Shown: positions 26,148-35,065 of the stretch, one piece after another
How positions within the stretch are numbered: the first letter of the stretch is position 1
Layout: each line of letters starts with the position of its first letter
Origin: Chitinophagales bacterium
GTDB lineage: Bacteria; Bacteroidota; Bacteroidia; Chitinophagales; Saprospiraceae
Length of the DNA stretch: 35,065 nucleotides
Assembly: GCA_013299105.1 (NCBI GenBank)
Contig: JAAFJY010000005.1
Location: forward strand, 151,938-187,002
Direction: 5' to 3'
The notes under the pieces: model-generated
Told to the model about the DNA's origin: nothing
Seen by the model: the letters and a program-made list of their open reading frames with translations, nothing else
Databases searched by the model: none
Translations under genes and position numbers: made by a program

Positions 26148-26172
26148 AAAAAAAAACCCCACAAAAGTGGGG
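26148..26172 (-). terminator. Strong intrinsic terminator for leftward transcription
   Basis: Perfect 6-bp stem CCCCAC/GTGGGG with loop AAAA at 26157-26172. Read leftward it is followed by nine T residues (26148-26156). The only leftward frame just upstream is the short tail at 26217-26282, so it may terminate a decayed gene or a small RNA. Confidence 0.65.
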
Positions 26173-26216
26173 CACTAACAAATCATATTAACAAAAAGTA
26201 TTGTAATCAATTATGG

Positions 26217-26282
26217 TCAATTCGTTTTCAAAAACTGTAGTACCTGTTCCCATTCTACTTTGCTGTCATTGAAATCAATCAT
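26217..26282 (-). pseudogene. Possible 3' tail of a lost gene or small ORF
   Basis: A leftward frame from an ATG at 26282 encodes MIDFNDSKVEWEQVLQFLKT plus Asn and a stop, 44 bp before a strong terminator. The frame stays open upstream to a stop at about 26367 inside a hairpin, but that part is Cys-rich and does not look coding. The peptide looks like a protein C-terminus. Low confidence. Confidence 0.25.
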
Positions 26283-26832
26283 GAAGCCACCTAAACAAAA
26301 ATACTTGAAAGGGCAAATACAAATGGAATGAGTGATACAAGTACTACTTTTTTGAAAAGACCCAGATCATTTTGATCTGGGCAAATGAGAAAGTTAAGAA
26401 TTTTCCGTTTGGCTTTTTGCAAATTTGGGGCAGATACTCTCTAAACAAGAGTACTCATTATAGTGGGGCGTGCGGACCTTTGTGATGTAACTTCGAAGTT
26501 CTTAGTACACCCACAAAGCTTAGATGATCAAAACGGGTTTTGGGAATAGTCCAGGAAACTGTTTTGAAAAAGCTGTATGTTATAGTCCGAAATTTAATCG
26601 GCACCTTACCGAGTCTCTACCAAAAACAGTTTGTAAACCTGAATGGATATCTACAACAATCAAGTATTCACTGTGATTATTATTGACAGATCAAAAGTAC
26701 AATCCATAAACCTAATGTTCTTTTTATCGTTTCATAATTTACTACACCATTGAGTAGTGATTGCCTTTTTTTTAAGCTCTTGGAGGTAATCTGACTTCTC
26801 TTGACCTTATTTGACACCAGTTTACAAGCCCC

Positions 26833-26876
26833 AAAAACACCACCGGGCCACCCTCCTTGCGAAAAGTGACCCGGTG
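26833..26876 (-). terminator. Intrinsic terminator of the second giant gene
   Basis: Inverted repeat CACCGGGCCAC (26841-26851) and GTGACCCGGTG (26866-26876), 11 bp with one G-T pair, followed in the leftward direction by a run of five T (26833-26837). It starts about 42 bp past the stop codon of the gene ending at 26918. Confidence 0.65.
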
Positions 26877-26917
26877 AGGCCTAGCTTTTATCAGCTATTC
26901 TAATGGTTGATCTAAAT

Positions 26918-29900
26918 TCACTTCGTCAACACCACCATTTTCTTAATAGCAGTAAAATCTTCTGTTTCCAGCGTGTAATACAAGACTCCACTTGCTTTCA
27001 ACTCCTGCTTCGTCAACCTCACCTGGTTCACACCCTTGGCATAATCACCCTGGGTGCGGAAGATCAAAGCTCCCTTCACATCGCGGATGGTCAAAGTGGC
27101 ACTTGCTGCCTTGGGCAGGTAGAAGCCAATCAACGTCTCCTCCGCAAAGGGGTTGGGTTGGTTTTGTTCCAGGCGAGCCTGGTCATTTGAGATGCCTTTG
27201 TTATAAGACAGCTTCAGGTCCATGACTTCGTTACCTGTAACGTCACCCAAACCATAAGCTTCCTGTGCAGTCAAACGGCTGGTAATGTTCAACACTTCAC
27301 TCAGCGCATGGTCTTTCGTAGCGCGCAGCTTCAGCGTAAACAAACCTTCTGTACTGGCTACTTCCGAGCCGGAACCTCCTGAGGAGGTATTCCAGCTTGC
27401 AGTAATCATACCTTGCTTAGCAAACACACCCAGGTTCTCAGCCTTGAGTATACCATAGTCAATGCCCACGATCTCGGCATTTTCTACTCCCAGCGTGAAC
27501 TGGAAGCCCTGGACTTTTTGCAAATCCTTCGCTTTGATCAACACGTCGTAGATCTGACCTGCCTTCATTTCCTGCTCATCTGTTTGGAGGATAAAGTCCT
27601 TACCAGAGCGCACTTCGCTGCTCGTCACACCGGGGATCGTCGCGGCATTGCCGTTCACATCGCCCATTTTGATGGCGATGAAGTCTGCTTGTACCTTGCC
27701 TTCCAAGTCGTTCACGTTCACGATGGCTGGAATTTCGTTCCTCCAAGGATTGCGTTCGTCTTCAAACTTGTGCTTGGCATCCACAAACTTCCAGCTTGGG
27801 CTTGACTTGAAGCTTTCGTCGATGTTCAGGATCAACTTACGGATTTGGATCAAGTCGAGCGTCGTGATTGTTTTAGAACCATTCACATCCGCTGCAATCA
27901 TCCGGTAAGGGTTGCTCAATACCTGGATACCCAAAATGTGCTTCTGGATCAGGATCAAGTCGAAGGTAGATACCCCATTGCGGTGTTCTTTGTCCAACTG
28001 TGGCGTAATTGTAAAGTCACCTCCTTTCAGCAGGCTATTGAAGCCGTACAAACCACTATTTGGTGTCGTACCCTTGTCTTGCTTGTCACCACTGATCGCT
28101 ACTTCTACGCTAGCCACTGGCTTGGCGTCGTCGGTAGCAATCAAACCGTTGATCTCGCCTTCATTCGTTGTTCCTGTTCCACCACTTGGGCATACCTTGC
28201 GGTTGTCTTGGATTTCGATGAAGGTTACACAGAAGTCGTGGTTGCCCTTTTCATCCCATGCGTGGATTTCTACGTTGATCACCTTGCCCTTGTCGGCACA
28301 AGTGAAGGTCAAGCCCGTTTGGTCGTCCTTCACTGGCTGGCCTACCCGGTTGATCGAGTACTTGGTCACCAGCTTCAAGCCTGCCTGGGTTTCTGGTCCC
28401 TGGCCGTTGCAATCGTAGATCTTCGAGGCAATGAAGTCATTGGCCCATACTGCCATCATGCCACCACCGTTGCCATCAGGTTGTACAACCGGCATCAACT
28501 CAGTTGACAAGCCATTGATACAGATCGGAGCGGGAGCCTTGCAGTCGCGTACCAGGAATGGGATCCTGGTTGGACGGGTCAGGTTGCCACACTCGTCTCT
28601 CACCACCACGATCAGGTCATGCAGACCCTCTGGTAGATTGGTGACAGATACTGCCATCTTGCCTTTGCCATCATCCTCGAATGAGAAGATGAAGTCGCGG
28701 CTGTTGGACATGATGTAGGGCCCGGTCAGGGTCTGGAAGGGGGCCACCATCACCTGGGTTCTTTCTAGTTCTAACCTATCAGTACAGTTATCGGTAGCGG
28801 TGAACGGAATCTTCACATTGGCTACACAAGTCGTTGGGTTCGTACAGAACGTATCGCGCTTGAAGCTGATTACCGGTGCCACATCGTCGTACACCTTGAT
28901 GATCTGTGTGTACATGAACGAGTGGAAGTATTCACCATTCAAGTTACAGCTTGGTGGCGTGATCTGCTCATCGTTCTGAGCCGTAACATTTGGTATTGGG
29001 GTTACCCTTCCATCAGCCAAGTTGCCTTCCTTCGGTGTGCGGTTGCGCGACAGGTAGAATTCCTCGTCTCCGTCGCGGTCTTCGTCACGTACCAAGAGCC
29101 ATACTGGCAAAGTGCCGTTTTCGGTCCACTTGCGGTCCACGATGTACACATTGCCTGCGGCCATTGGGTCGCCACACTTGTCTTCGTAGGCACACCAGTT
29201 GATCACGGTATAAGTACGGAAGATTTTGTAGCACTCATTGTTAGATGCTTCGTAACGCTTGTCGGTGATGTTAACCGCCAGGATGTCGCAGAAGCGCTCG
29301 TCCGTGATCAGGGTGTCGATCACTGGAGTTTTGCAGTCGCGGCGGTCCACATCCACTGGGAAGCGGATGTCGTATTCGTGTATCGGGCGGATCGTGATGA
29401 TCTGCTTGCATTCGGTCGTCAAGTTGCCTTTGGCAGTCTTTTTGGTGATCGTCCAGATGCGTTCGATCGTGCCATAACCACACTTCAACTTCTTCACCAC
29501 TGCATAGCTAGTATCCAGCACCCCGCAGTCATTGCCGGAAGTGATGCGTACATCACCAAAGGCCAAGGCTGATTGGGTTTTGCTGTCGATTGTACCCAGG
29601 TTCTTGTTGTCGCAGTCGATCGTGATGTCCTCTGGTGCCAGGCACTGAGGCGCAATCTTGTCTTCCAGGCTGATGGTCATCCAGCAGAAGTTGCGGTTGT
29701 TACTCCAGTCTTCACCCCACAGCTCAATCGTTACCTCTGCGGATACATCGCAGCAGAAGAACTCAATGGCATCTGCCAGCGGAGTCATCCATTTGCCATT
29801 CACCAGCTCAAAGCCGTCTTTGTCGTCCAACTCGCCGTCGCCATTCAGGTCGTAACCCTTGGCAATCAGGTCATTTTTGCAATCGGCATTGTAGCTGCGG

Positions 29901-32900
29901 CGCACCTTGATCCACTTCAGTTCACAGTTGTCAAAGCTGCCCTCGTCAATGTCTTTCGCTGTTACTCTTGCGTAGCCGTTCAAGTAACCTGCTGCGTTGG
30001 ACAGGCTCACCGTCAACTTGTCATCGCACTTCATCACGGGTGCAATCTTGTCCACCACGTCGAACTCAAACGAGTCGCGCTTGGCGTTGTAGCAGCCATC
30101 GAAGGCGTCGATGATGATCCGGTGACGACCTACGGGCAGGCCACTCATTACACCGTTCATCACGGGGTAAGTGACTTCCTCCCATACGTTCTGGGCGATG
30201 ATGATGCCCTTCACGATCCGGTCGCGCGTCTTAACTCGAATGGATACATTGGCCAGCGTACAGTTGTCGCTGATGTCAATGCCCATTTCCGTCTTCAGGC
30301 GGGCAGCCGTCGTGGGAATTGATGCTGTGCAGTTCATTGGGCCAGTAGATACCGTAATTGGCGTCTTGGCCGTAATCGTTGGTGCTTTGAAGTCGCCAAT
30401 CTTGATCAGTACATGCAGCGTATCAATGATGCCACCTTTGCACCAGTCGAAAATGTAAATCTCCCGGTCGATCTTCACCCCTTTGCCTTCGCACACTGGG
30501 AACTCGGTGTCTTTGATCTGTACCGAGTAGTTGCATTCAACTTCGTCCAGGTACAAAATGCGCTCCAGTTTTGGGTCCGTCAAGTTGTGGAAGGTTGAGG
30601 CGAGGCGAGGCATCCAGTCTTCTTTCTTGATCAAAGACTTGTCAGCCGTACAAGCTTGGTATTCCACCACTTGGTCGTACTTCCCGCTTGGGTTTGGATT
30701 CTTCCACGCAAAGTCGCTGACTTTTGGACGGTACAGGTTAATCACTTGTACCGTGTCTTTGGTCATGCCATTGCACTGGGAAATACCCGTCCAGGTCCGG
30801 AAGATGCGACCCCACAGGCCGTTCTTGCTGATTGAATCACAGCCATAAGTCACCAGGCGGTCTACCCACTTCACGCTCACGGCGCAGTTGCAGGCTTCAA
30901 ACTTAGCAAAACCCAAGTTGCGTACTTCATCAGCCACCGTGCGGCCAAAGCTCAGGATCGTATGACCAGGCGTGTTGTCCGCCAAACTTTGTGGGAAACT
31001 GGCGCGGGTATTTGTCCGACCAACCGTCTTGGGGTTGTTCAGCACGAAGTTCGCGTCGAAGCAGTACACATTTTGTGGTCCCAGTTCACCTTCTACAAAG
31101 GCAGGCCGCTGCTTGTCTTCAACCTTGATCCAGCCCCAGCAGAACGCGTCAGGACATCCCTTGCGCTTGATCATGTAGCGGATGTTCTTGCCAGCTTCGG
31201 CTTGGGTAATGATGTTATCGGGCAGGGCCTTGCCGTCTGCTCCTTCTACATACAATTCCCAACCGGCAATCGTTGGATAATCGCGGGTACCGGATAGTAC
31301 TGTTCTTGGGTCGAGCTTGTGTTCACAGTTCGCATCCAAGCCCACAATCACCCATTCGATGCAAGCAATCGGCGCACACAAGCGGTAGCCTGCGTCCAGC
31401 GTCGTATCTCGGTCTGGCGTCAATCCTCCAAACAGGAAGGCAGTCGGATTCGTAGTCATCGCCGCACTTGGGTTCCAAGGATTGATGTCCGAGTCAACTC
31501 CATCGTTTGAACCTACATTTGGTTCGGTCGCTGAGTACAACTGGCCATTGGTAGCGGTACCTACGTTGAAGATCACGTGGTAGATCCCAGGAACCAAGCT
31601 GTCCAGTACATACAAGCCGTTCGCATCCGTCAATACTGGCTTCATCGGGTTGCCATAGGCATCCGTCACCACCGCTGTCGTATCGCCTGTTACTGGGTCA
31701 ACCCTTACGATTTTAACCGTTACATTGGCAATCCCTGGTTCGCCGGGGTCTTGCAAGCCGTTGCCGTTCTTGTCATCCCAGACAAAGTTGCCTACGCTTA
31801 CTGGTTTGTACAAACCAAAGTCAACCGTAGTATTTCTAGTCGTTGCAGTATTGTTATCAACAACATTGTTTCCCGCAGCTCCTGTGGATCCAGCTGATAA
31901 TGTTACGATGCCACTGGTCACAATCTGACCTATACGAGTACCATCATCATTATCAGTATTGTCGTCCGGATCAGCCGCAGGTTCATTTGGGCCTACTCCC
32001 TGACCTGCCGTACCGGAAGAGGACGCAAAGCCTGTTGGCAGATCAATCTCTACCCGGTAGTCACCGTCAGGCAAGCCCTGGAACAGGTAAGTACCCGTGT
32101 TGGTCACTATACCACCTACTGCGTCATCTGGAGTACCCAGTACGCCATCAGGTCCTACTGGCACCTCGTTGCCTGCACCATCGTACAAGCGTACCGTTAC
32201 GGGTACTGCCGCAAGTGCTGCTTCCGAACCATCTTTGACGCCATTGTTGTTGGCGTCCACAAAGATTTCGTTGCCCAAGCTGTTGTGGTAGAAACCAAAG
32301 TCCAGGGTCTCATTCGTCAGGTTGTCTGGCAGCGGGTTGGGTATCGTACTTGGCGTTGGATCAGGTTCACCAGTTGGTTCAAATGGGAACAAGGTGATTG
32401 GCTTGCTCACCACCGCACCTACAAAAGCTCCGGTTCCTGCTACCCCATTGTCGTCGTTGTCCGTATTGTTGTCTGGGTCGCTTTGGTTGGCGTCCGTGCC
32501 ATCAATATTTGAGCCACTTGACTTGTAGGCATACAGCGGATCACTTGGATCGTCGAAGTTTTCCTTCGGCAGCACCACAAAGTAATCACCGGGCACAAGC
32601 AAGGTAAACAGATAGTAACCGCCATCCTGCGTTACAAAAGTATCTACTGGCAATCCAGTCGCTACACTGTACAGAATTACCGTTACACCATTTACACCTA
32701 GTTCTCCAGCATCCCGTACGCCATCGTTGTCTGTATCCAACCAGATGCGGTTGCCCAGGCTCAAGCCACGGCTGATGCCGAAATCAACGGTGTTGTCGAA
32801 CGTACCTTCGCTTGGCGTATCGTTATTGAGTTGTAAGCCACCGGCTGGTTCATCACTATATACCAATGCAATCGGACCCGAACTGATGCCGCCACTTGGG

Positions 32901-35065
32901 CCAACGATGAAGTCATTGTCTCCATTGTCGTCATTGTTGTTACCGTCATCACCACCGCTGCCTTGGCTGCCAAAGGCTGATTCGTACAAGCCACCAGGGC
33001 CAAATACGCTGCCTGCATTCCAGTTGCTTGCGGATACCACTACTTTATACGTGCCTGGAGGTAGGCTATCGAATTGGTAGGCTCCGTTCGCATCCGTTAC
33101 GATTGAATCAACCAAACTGCCAAACAGGTCTTTGGCGGGTACATACGCATTCGTCGCCGGATCAAGTACCAAGAGCTTCATTGTCACCCCGGCAATGCCT
33201 GGTTCCGTGATGTTGCGAGCTTGAATGCCATCTGCATTCAGGTCATACCAGACTGTATCGCCGATCGATACTGGACCGATCAAGCCGAAGTCGATCGTCA
33301 GGTCGCCATCCGTTTCATTGGCATTGTCTTGACCATCGTTCGGATAGGTCTCACTCTCCGTTGACTCATCGTTGCCCGATAACTCAATCACGGGGCTGAG
33401 GATCGGAGTGCTCGGACCGCTTGCCTGGCTGCCGTTGTCGTCGTCTTCTTCGCCATTGTCTGCCGTATCCGTTCTTACATCATCCGTGGAGGTCGATGGG
33501 AATTCTGCCGTTGGGTACAAACGTACCTGATACTTGCCCGGAGGCAGGCTGTCAAATTCATATTCGCCGTTCGGACCTGTAGTTACTGAGGCAATGGAGG
33601 TCTCAGGTGTACCATCGCCGTCCAAATCTGCCAGCAATTCCAGCGTCACGCCTTCGATACCTGGCTCGGTCGAAGGATCGTGCTTGCCATCGTTGTTCGC
33701 ATCCAGGAACACCGTGGAGCCTAGTGATAAGGTAGGAATGAAGCCGAAATCTATCGTCATGTCGCCATTCGTCTCATTCGCCGCTGGAGCGTTGTCCTGC
33801 GTTCCGCCCTGTCCTGTTTCCGCCGCCGCTCCTGGCTCGGTACCTGGCGTCAGCGCAATCAACGCACTCTCCGTAGTTCCACCTGGAGTACCTTGGATGC
33901 CATTGTCGTCTTGATCCGTTTGGTTATCGCTGCCATTGAACGTTGAAGAATTCGATGCTTCATCAGGCATGGTTGGAATCTGTACTTTGTAGTTGCCGCG
34001 TGGCAAAGTATCAAAGAGATAATTCCCGTTTGCGTCTGTTACCGTCGTGTCAACTGCTAAAAAGTTACCTGGAGTAGTCTCCGTCAGCAAAATCACCGTT
34101 ACCCCAGCAATGCCTCTTTCCAGGAAATCCAGGGTGGGTGTACCGCCATCTTGTACCCCATTGTTATTTGCGTCATAAAACACCGTCGAACCAATCGACA
34201 TGTTCGGGATCAGACCAAAGTCCACCGTCATGTCCCCATCGTTGTCTGGCTGGCCTGCTACGCCGTCCTGCGCGCCACCTGGGTTAGACTCGGCTGCGCC
34301 TGTTGGCTCGCCATTGTCGCTCAAGGCAATCGTGCCCGACAAAATCGGCGTATTGCTGCCACTCTGGATGCCATTCTCCAACTCATCGTTCTGGGTGTCG
34401 CCCGTCTCGGTTGGGGTTGAAGAATCTGGTGCATCCGCTGGCATCGTGCTGATGCCTACCTTATAGTTGCCTGGTGGCAAACTGTCAAATTCATACGTGC
34501 CATCCGCCGCACTTACGGTGGTGCTCACTGGCACGAAAGTGCCCGGCGTGGTCTCTCGGTACAAGGTCAGGGTCACACTCGCGATGCCTTTTTCAAGCGC
34601 ATCTTCCAGGTCTTGGTCTCCGTCGTTGTCCACATCGTAGAACACCACTGAACCAATCGACAAGGTCGGGATGAAGCCGAAGTCAACGGTCATATCGCCG
34701 TTCGTCTCATTGGCCGCTGGAACGTTGTCCTGCGCTCCGCCCTGGCCTGTTTCCGCTGCCGCTCCTGGCTCTGCTCCTGGTGTCAGGTTGATCACCGCAC
34801 TTTCCGTCGCTCCACCTGGTGTGCCTTGGATGCCATTGTCATCGCTGTCCGTTTGGTTGTCCGTGCCATTGAACGTTGAAGAGTTCGGGCCACTGCTTGG
34901 CGCAGTTGGAATCGTCACTTTATAGTTGCCCTGCGGCAAGCTGTCAAAGACATAATTACCGTTCGCATCCGTTACCGTCGTGTCTACCGCTACAAAAGTA
35001 CCTGGGGTCGTTTCGGTTACCAGCACCAGCGTTACGCCAGCGATACCCGTTTCCAGTGGACCCGC
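26918..35065 (-). CDS. Giant secreted SdrD-B repeat protein with T9SS sorting domain (5' end outside window)
   Basis: At least 2715 residues, with the stop at 26918-26920. The frame stays open to the right edge, and the nearest in-frame GTG (35026) lies inside a repeat, so the true start is beyond the window. N to C: eight SdrD-B-like repeats (35065 to about 31385; IGS.VFYD.N.DG ... FDSLPPGNYKV ... VDFG); a long Cys-rich region of HYR-like beta-sandwich domains (to about 28190); a CnaB-like segment; dockerin-like Ca-binding segments (DVNGSKTITTLDLIQI, about 27890); a cohesin-like segment (about 27615-27200); and a T9SS type A C-terminal domain (QNQPNPFAEET ... TAIKKMVVLTK). The last domain directs export through T9SS and surface attachment. 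Many D-rich loops suggest Ca-stabilised rods. I infer a cell-surface or sheath/matrix protein. A terminator follows the stop. Confidence 0.93.
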   Translation of the reverse strand, partial: AGPLETGIAGVTLVLVTETTPGTFVAVDTTVTDANGNYVFDSLPQGNYKVTIPTAPSSGPNSSTFNGTDNQTDSDDNGIQGTPGGATESAVINLTPGAEPGAAAETGQGGAQDNVPAANETNGDMTVDFGFIPTLSIGSVVFYDVDNDGDQDLEDALEKGIASVTLTLYRETTPGTFVPVSTTVSAADGTYEFDSLPPGNYKVGISTMPADAPDSSTPTETGDTQNDELENGIQSGSNTPILSGTIALSDNGEPTGAAESNPGGAQDGVAGQPDNDGDMTVDFGLIPNMSIGSTVFYDANNNGVQDGGTPTLDFLERGIAGVTVILLTETTPGNFLAVDTTVTDANGNYLFDTLPRGNYKVQIPTMPDEASNSSTFNGSDNQTDQDDNGIQGTPGGTTESALIALTPGTEPGAAAETGQGGTQDNAPAANETNGDMTIDFGFIPTLSLGSTVFLDANNDGKHDPSTEPGIEGVTLELLADLDGDGTPETSIASVTTGPNGEYEFDSLPPGKYQVRLYPTAEFPSTSTDDVRTDTADNGEEDDDNGSQASGPSTPILSPVIELSGNDESTESETYPNDGQDNANETDGDLTIDFGLIGPVSIGDTVWYDLNADGIQARNITEPGIAGVTMKLLVLDPATNAYVPAKDLFGSLVDSIVTDANGAYQFDSLPPGTYKVVVSASNWNAGSVFGPGGLYESAFGSQGSGGDDGNNNDDNGDNDFIVGPSGGISSGPIALVYSDEPAGGLQLNNDTPSEGTFDNTVDFGISRGLSLGNRIWLDTDNDGVRDAGELGVNGVTVILYSVATGLPVDTFVTQDGGYYLFTLLVPGDYFVVLPKENFDDPSDPLYAYKSSGSNIDGTDANQSDPDNNTDNDDNGVAGTGAFVGAVVSKPITLFPFEPTGEPDPTPSTIPNPLPDNLTNETLDFGFYHNSLGNEIFVDANNNGVKDGSEAALAAVPVTVRLYDGAGNEVPVGPDGVLGTPDDAVGGIVTNTGTYLFQGLPDGDYRVEIDLPTGFASSSGTAGQGVGPNEPAADPDDNTDNDDGTRIGQIVTSGIVTLSAGSTGAAGNNVVDNNTATTRNTTVDFGLYKPVSVGNFVWDDKNGNGLQDPGEPGIANVTVKIVRVDPVTGDTTAVVTDAYGNPMKPVLTDANGLYVLDSLVPGIYHVIFNVGTATNGQLYSATEPNVGSNDGVDSDINPWNPSAAMTTNPTAFLFGGLTPDRDTTLDAGYRLCAPIACIEWVIVGLDANCEHKLDPRTVLSGTRDYPTIAGWELYVEGADGKALPDNIITQAEAGKNIRYMIKRKGCPDAFCWGWIKVEDKQRPAFVEGELGPQNVYCFDANFVLNNPKTVGRTNTRASFPQSLADNTPGHTILSFGRTVADEVRNLGFAKFEACNCAVSVKWVDRLVTYGCDSISKNGLWGRIFRTWTGISQCNGMTKDTVQVINLYRPKVSDFAWKNPNPSGKYDQVVEYQACTADKSLIKKEDWMPRLASTFHNLTDPKLERILYLDEVECNYSVQIKDTEFPVCEGKGVKIDREIYIFDWCKGGIIDTLHVLIKIGDFKAPTITAKTPITVSTGPMNCTASIPTTAARLKTEMGIDISDNCTLANVSIRVKTRDRIVKGIIIAQNVWEEVTYPVMNGVMSGLPVGRHRIIIDAFDGCYNAKRDSFEFDVVDKIAPVMKCDDKLTVSLSNAAGYLNGYARVTAKDIDEGSFDNCELKWIKVRRSYNADCKNDLIAKGYDLNGDGELDDKDGFELVNGKWMTPLADAIEFFCCDVSAEVTIELWGEDWSNNRNFCWMTISLEDKIAPQCLAPEDITIDCDNKNLGTIDSKTQSALAFGDVRITSGNDCGVLDTSYAVVKKLKCGYGTIERIWTITKKTAKGNLTTECKQIITIRPIHEYDIRFPVDVDRRDCKTPVIDTLITDERFCDILAVNITDKRYEASNNECYKIFRTYTVINWCAYEDKCGDPMAAGNVYIVDRKWTENGTLPVWLLVRDEDRDGDEEFYLSRNRTPKEGNLADGRVTPIPNVTAQNDEQITPPSCNLNGEYFHSFMYTQIIKVYDDVAPVISFKRDTFCTNPTTCVANVKIPFTATDNCTDRLELERTQVMVAPFQTLTGPYIMSNSRDFIFSFEDDGKGKMAVSVTNLPEGLHDLIVVVRDECGNLTRPTRIPFLVRDCKAPAPICINGLSTELMPVVQPDGNGGGMMAVWANDFIASKIYDCNGQGPETQAGLKLVTKYSINRVGQPVKDDQTGLTFTCADKGKVINVEIHAWDEKGNHDFCVTFIEIQDNRKVCPSGGTGTTNEGEINGLIATDDAKPVASVEVAISGDKQDKGTTPNSGLYGFNSLLKGGDFTITPQLDKEHRNGVSTFDLILIQKHILGIQVLSNPYRMIAADVNGSKTITTLDLIQIRKLILNIDESFKSSPSWKFVDAKHKFEDERNPWRNEIPAIVNVNDLEGKVQADFIAIKMGDVNGNAATIPGVTSSEVRSGKDFILQTDEQEMKAGQIYDVLIKAKDLQKVQGFQFTLGVENAEIVGIDYGILKAENLGVFAKQGMITASWNTSSGGSGSEVASTEGLFTLKLRATKDHALSEVLNITSRLTAQEAYGLGDVTGNEVMDLKLSYNKGISNDQARLEQNQPNPFAEETLIGFYLPKAASATLTIRDVKGALIFRTQGDYAKGVNQVRLTKQELKASGVLYYTLETEDFTAIKKMVVLTK
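33738..35065 (-). repeat. 933-bp (311-aa) super-repeat of paired SdrD-B domains
   Basis: Two alternating SdrD-B types recur as a pair. The atgaagccga landmark (GFIP segment) lies at 33738 and 34671, exactly 933 bp apart, and flanking residues (ETGQGG.QDN.PAANETNGDMT.DFGFIPTLS) are almost the same. The array continues past the right edge, so outer limits are approximate. Confidence 0.75.

Larger units (their letters stand above)
25627..26917. other. Gene-poor intergenic region upstream of the LuxR-type gene and downstream of the second giant gene
   Basis: About 1.3 kb, AT-rich. It holds the fourth TTATTTTTTTACGCTCCC motif (25921, inverted), the right arm of the 60-bp inverted repeat, two hairpins in terminator orientation for leftward transcription, a perfect 9-bp hairpin at 26361-26381 (CCCAGATCA/TGATCTGGG) and a possible gene tail at 26217. 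A 76-codon rightward ORF at 25691 has no recognisable features and is probably spurious. Confidence 0.6.

Noticed and set aside
27845-30322. Rightward ORFs of 216-249 aa opposite the right giant gene
   Set aside because: Antisense to a continuous frame with SdrD-B, HYR-like and T9SS domains; no own signals.

Overview
The window looks like Bacteroidota, most probably the Saprospiria (a Haliscomenobacter- or Lewinella-like filamentous or gliding bacterium). The evidence is two giant extracellular repeat proteins built from SprB, SdrD-B and cadherin-like domains, a type IX secretion (T9SS) C-terminal sorting domain, several TPR-containing histidine kinases with LytTR regulators, and weak or absent Shine-Dalgarno sites. 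The species assignment is inference; no rRNA gene is present.

Layout. (1) 1-10776, minus strand: a two-gene surface-protein unit. A 783-aa SprB-repeat protein is followed after 32 bp by a giant adhesin of at least 2797 residues that runs off the left edge. The adhesin carries DNRLRE, BIG2, PA14, Ca-binding, 11 SprB-like and tandem cadherin-like domains. (2) 11299-20142, plus strand: four tandem paralogous TPR sensor histidine kinases. Genes 1 and 2 share an exact direct repeat of about 1.05 kb that covers their catalytic halves, the following spacer and the start of the next gene. (3) 20143-26917: an AT-rich, gene-poor stretch with two paralogous LytTR response regulators and one LuxR-type regulator whose receiver lacks its phospho-acceptor. 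It also holds many non-coding repeats: a cluster of hairpins, nested inverted repeats, a MITE-like palindrome and dispersed short motifs. (4) 26918-35065, minus strand: the 3' part of a second giant secreted protein with SdrD-B repeats, a cysteine-rich multi-domain region, dockerin-like and cohesin-like parts and a T9SS sorting domain.

Likely logic (inference). The kinases and LytTR regulators look like one expanded two-component family. In both gene sets the output half is nearly identical between paralogues while the input half has diverged, as if several sensors feed one regulon. The two flanking adhesin loci are natural candidate targets, but nothing in the sequence proves this. The mosaic kinase structure and the repeat-rich intergenic DNA point to active recombination between the kinase genes.
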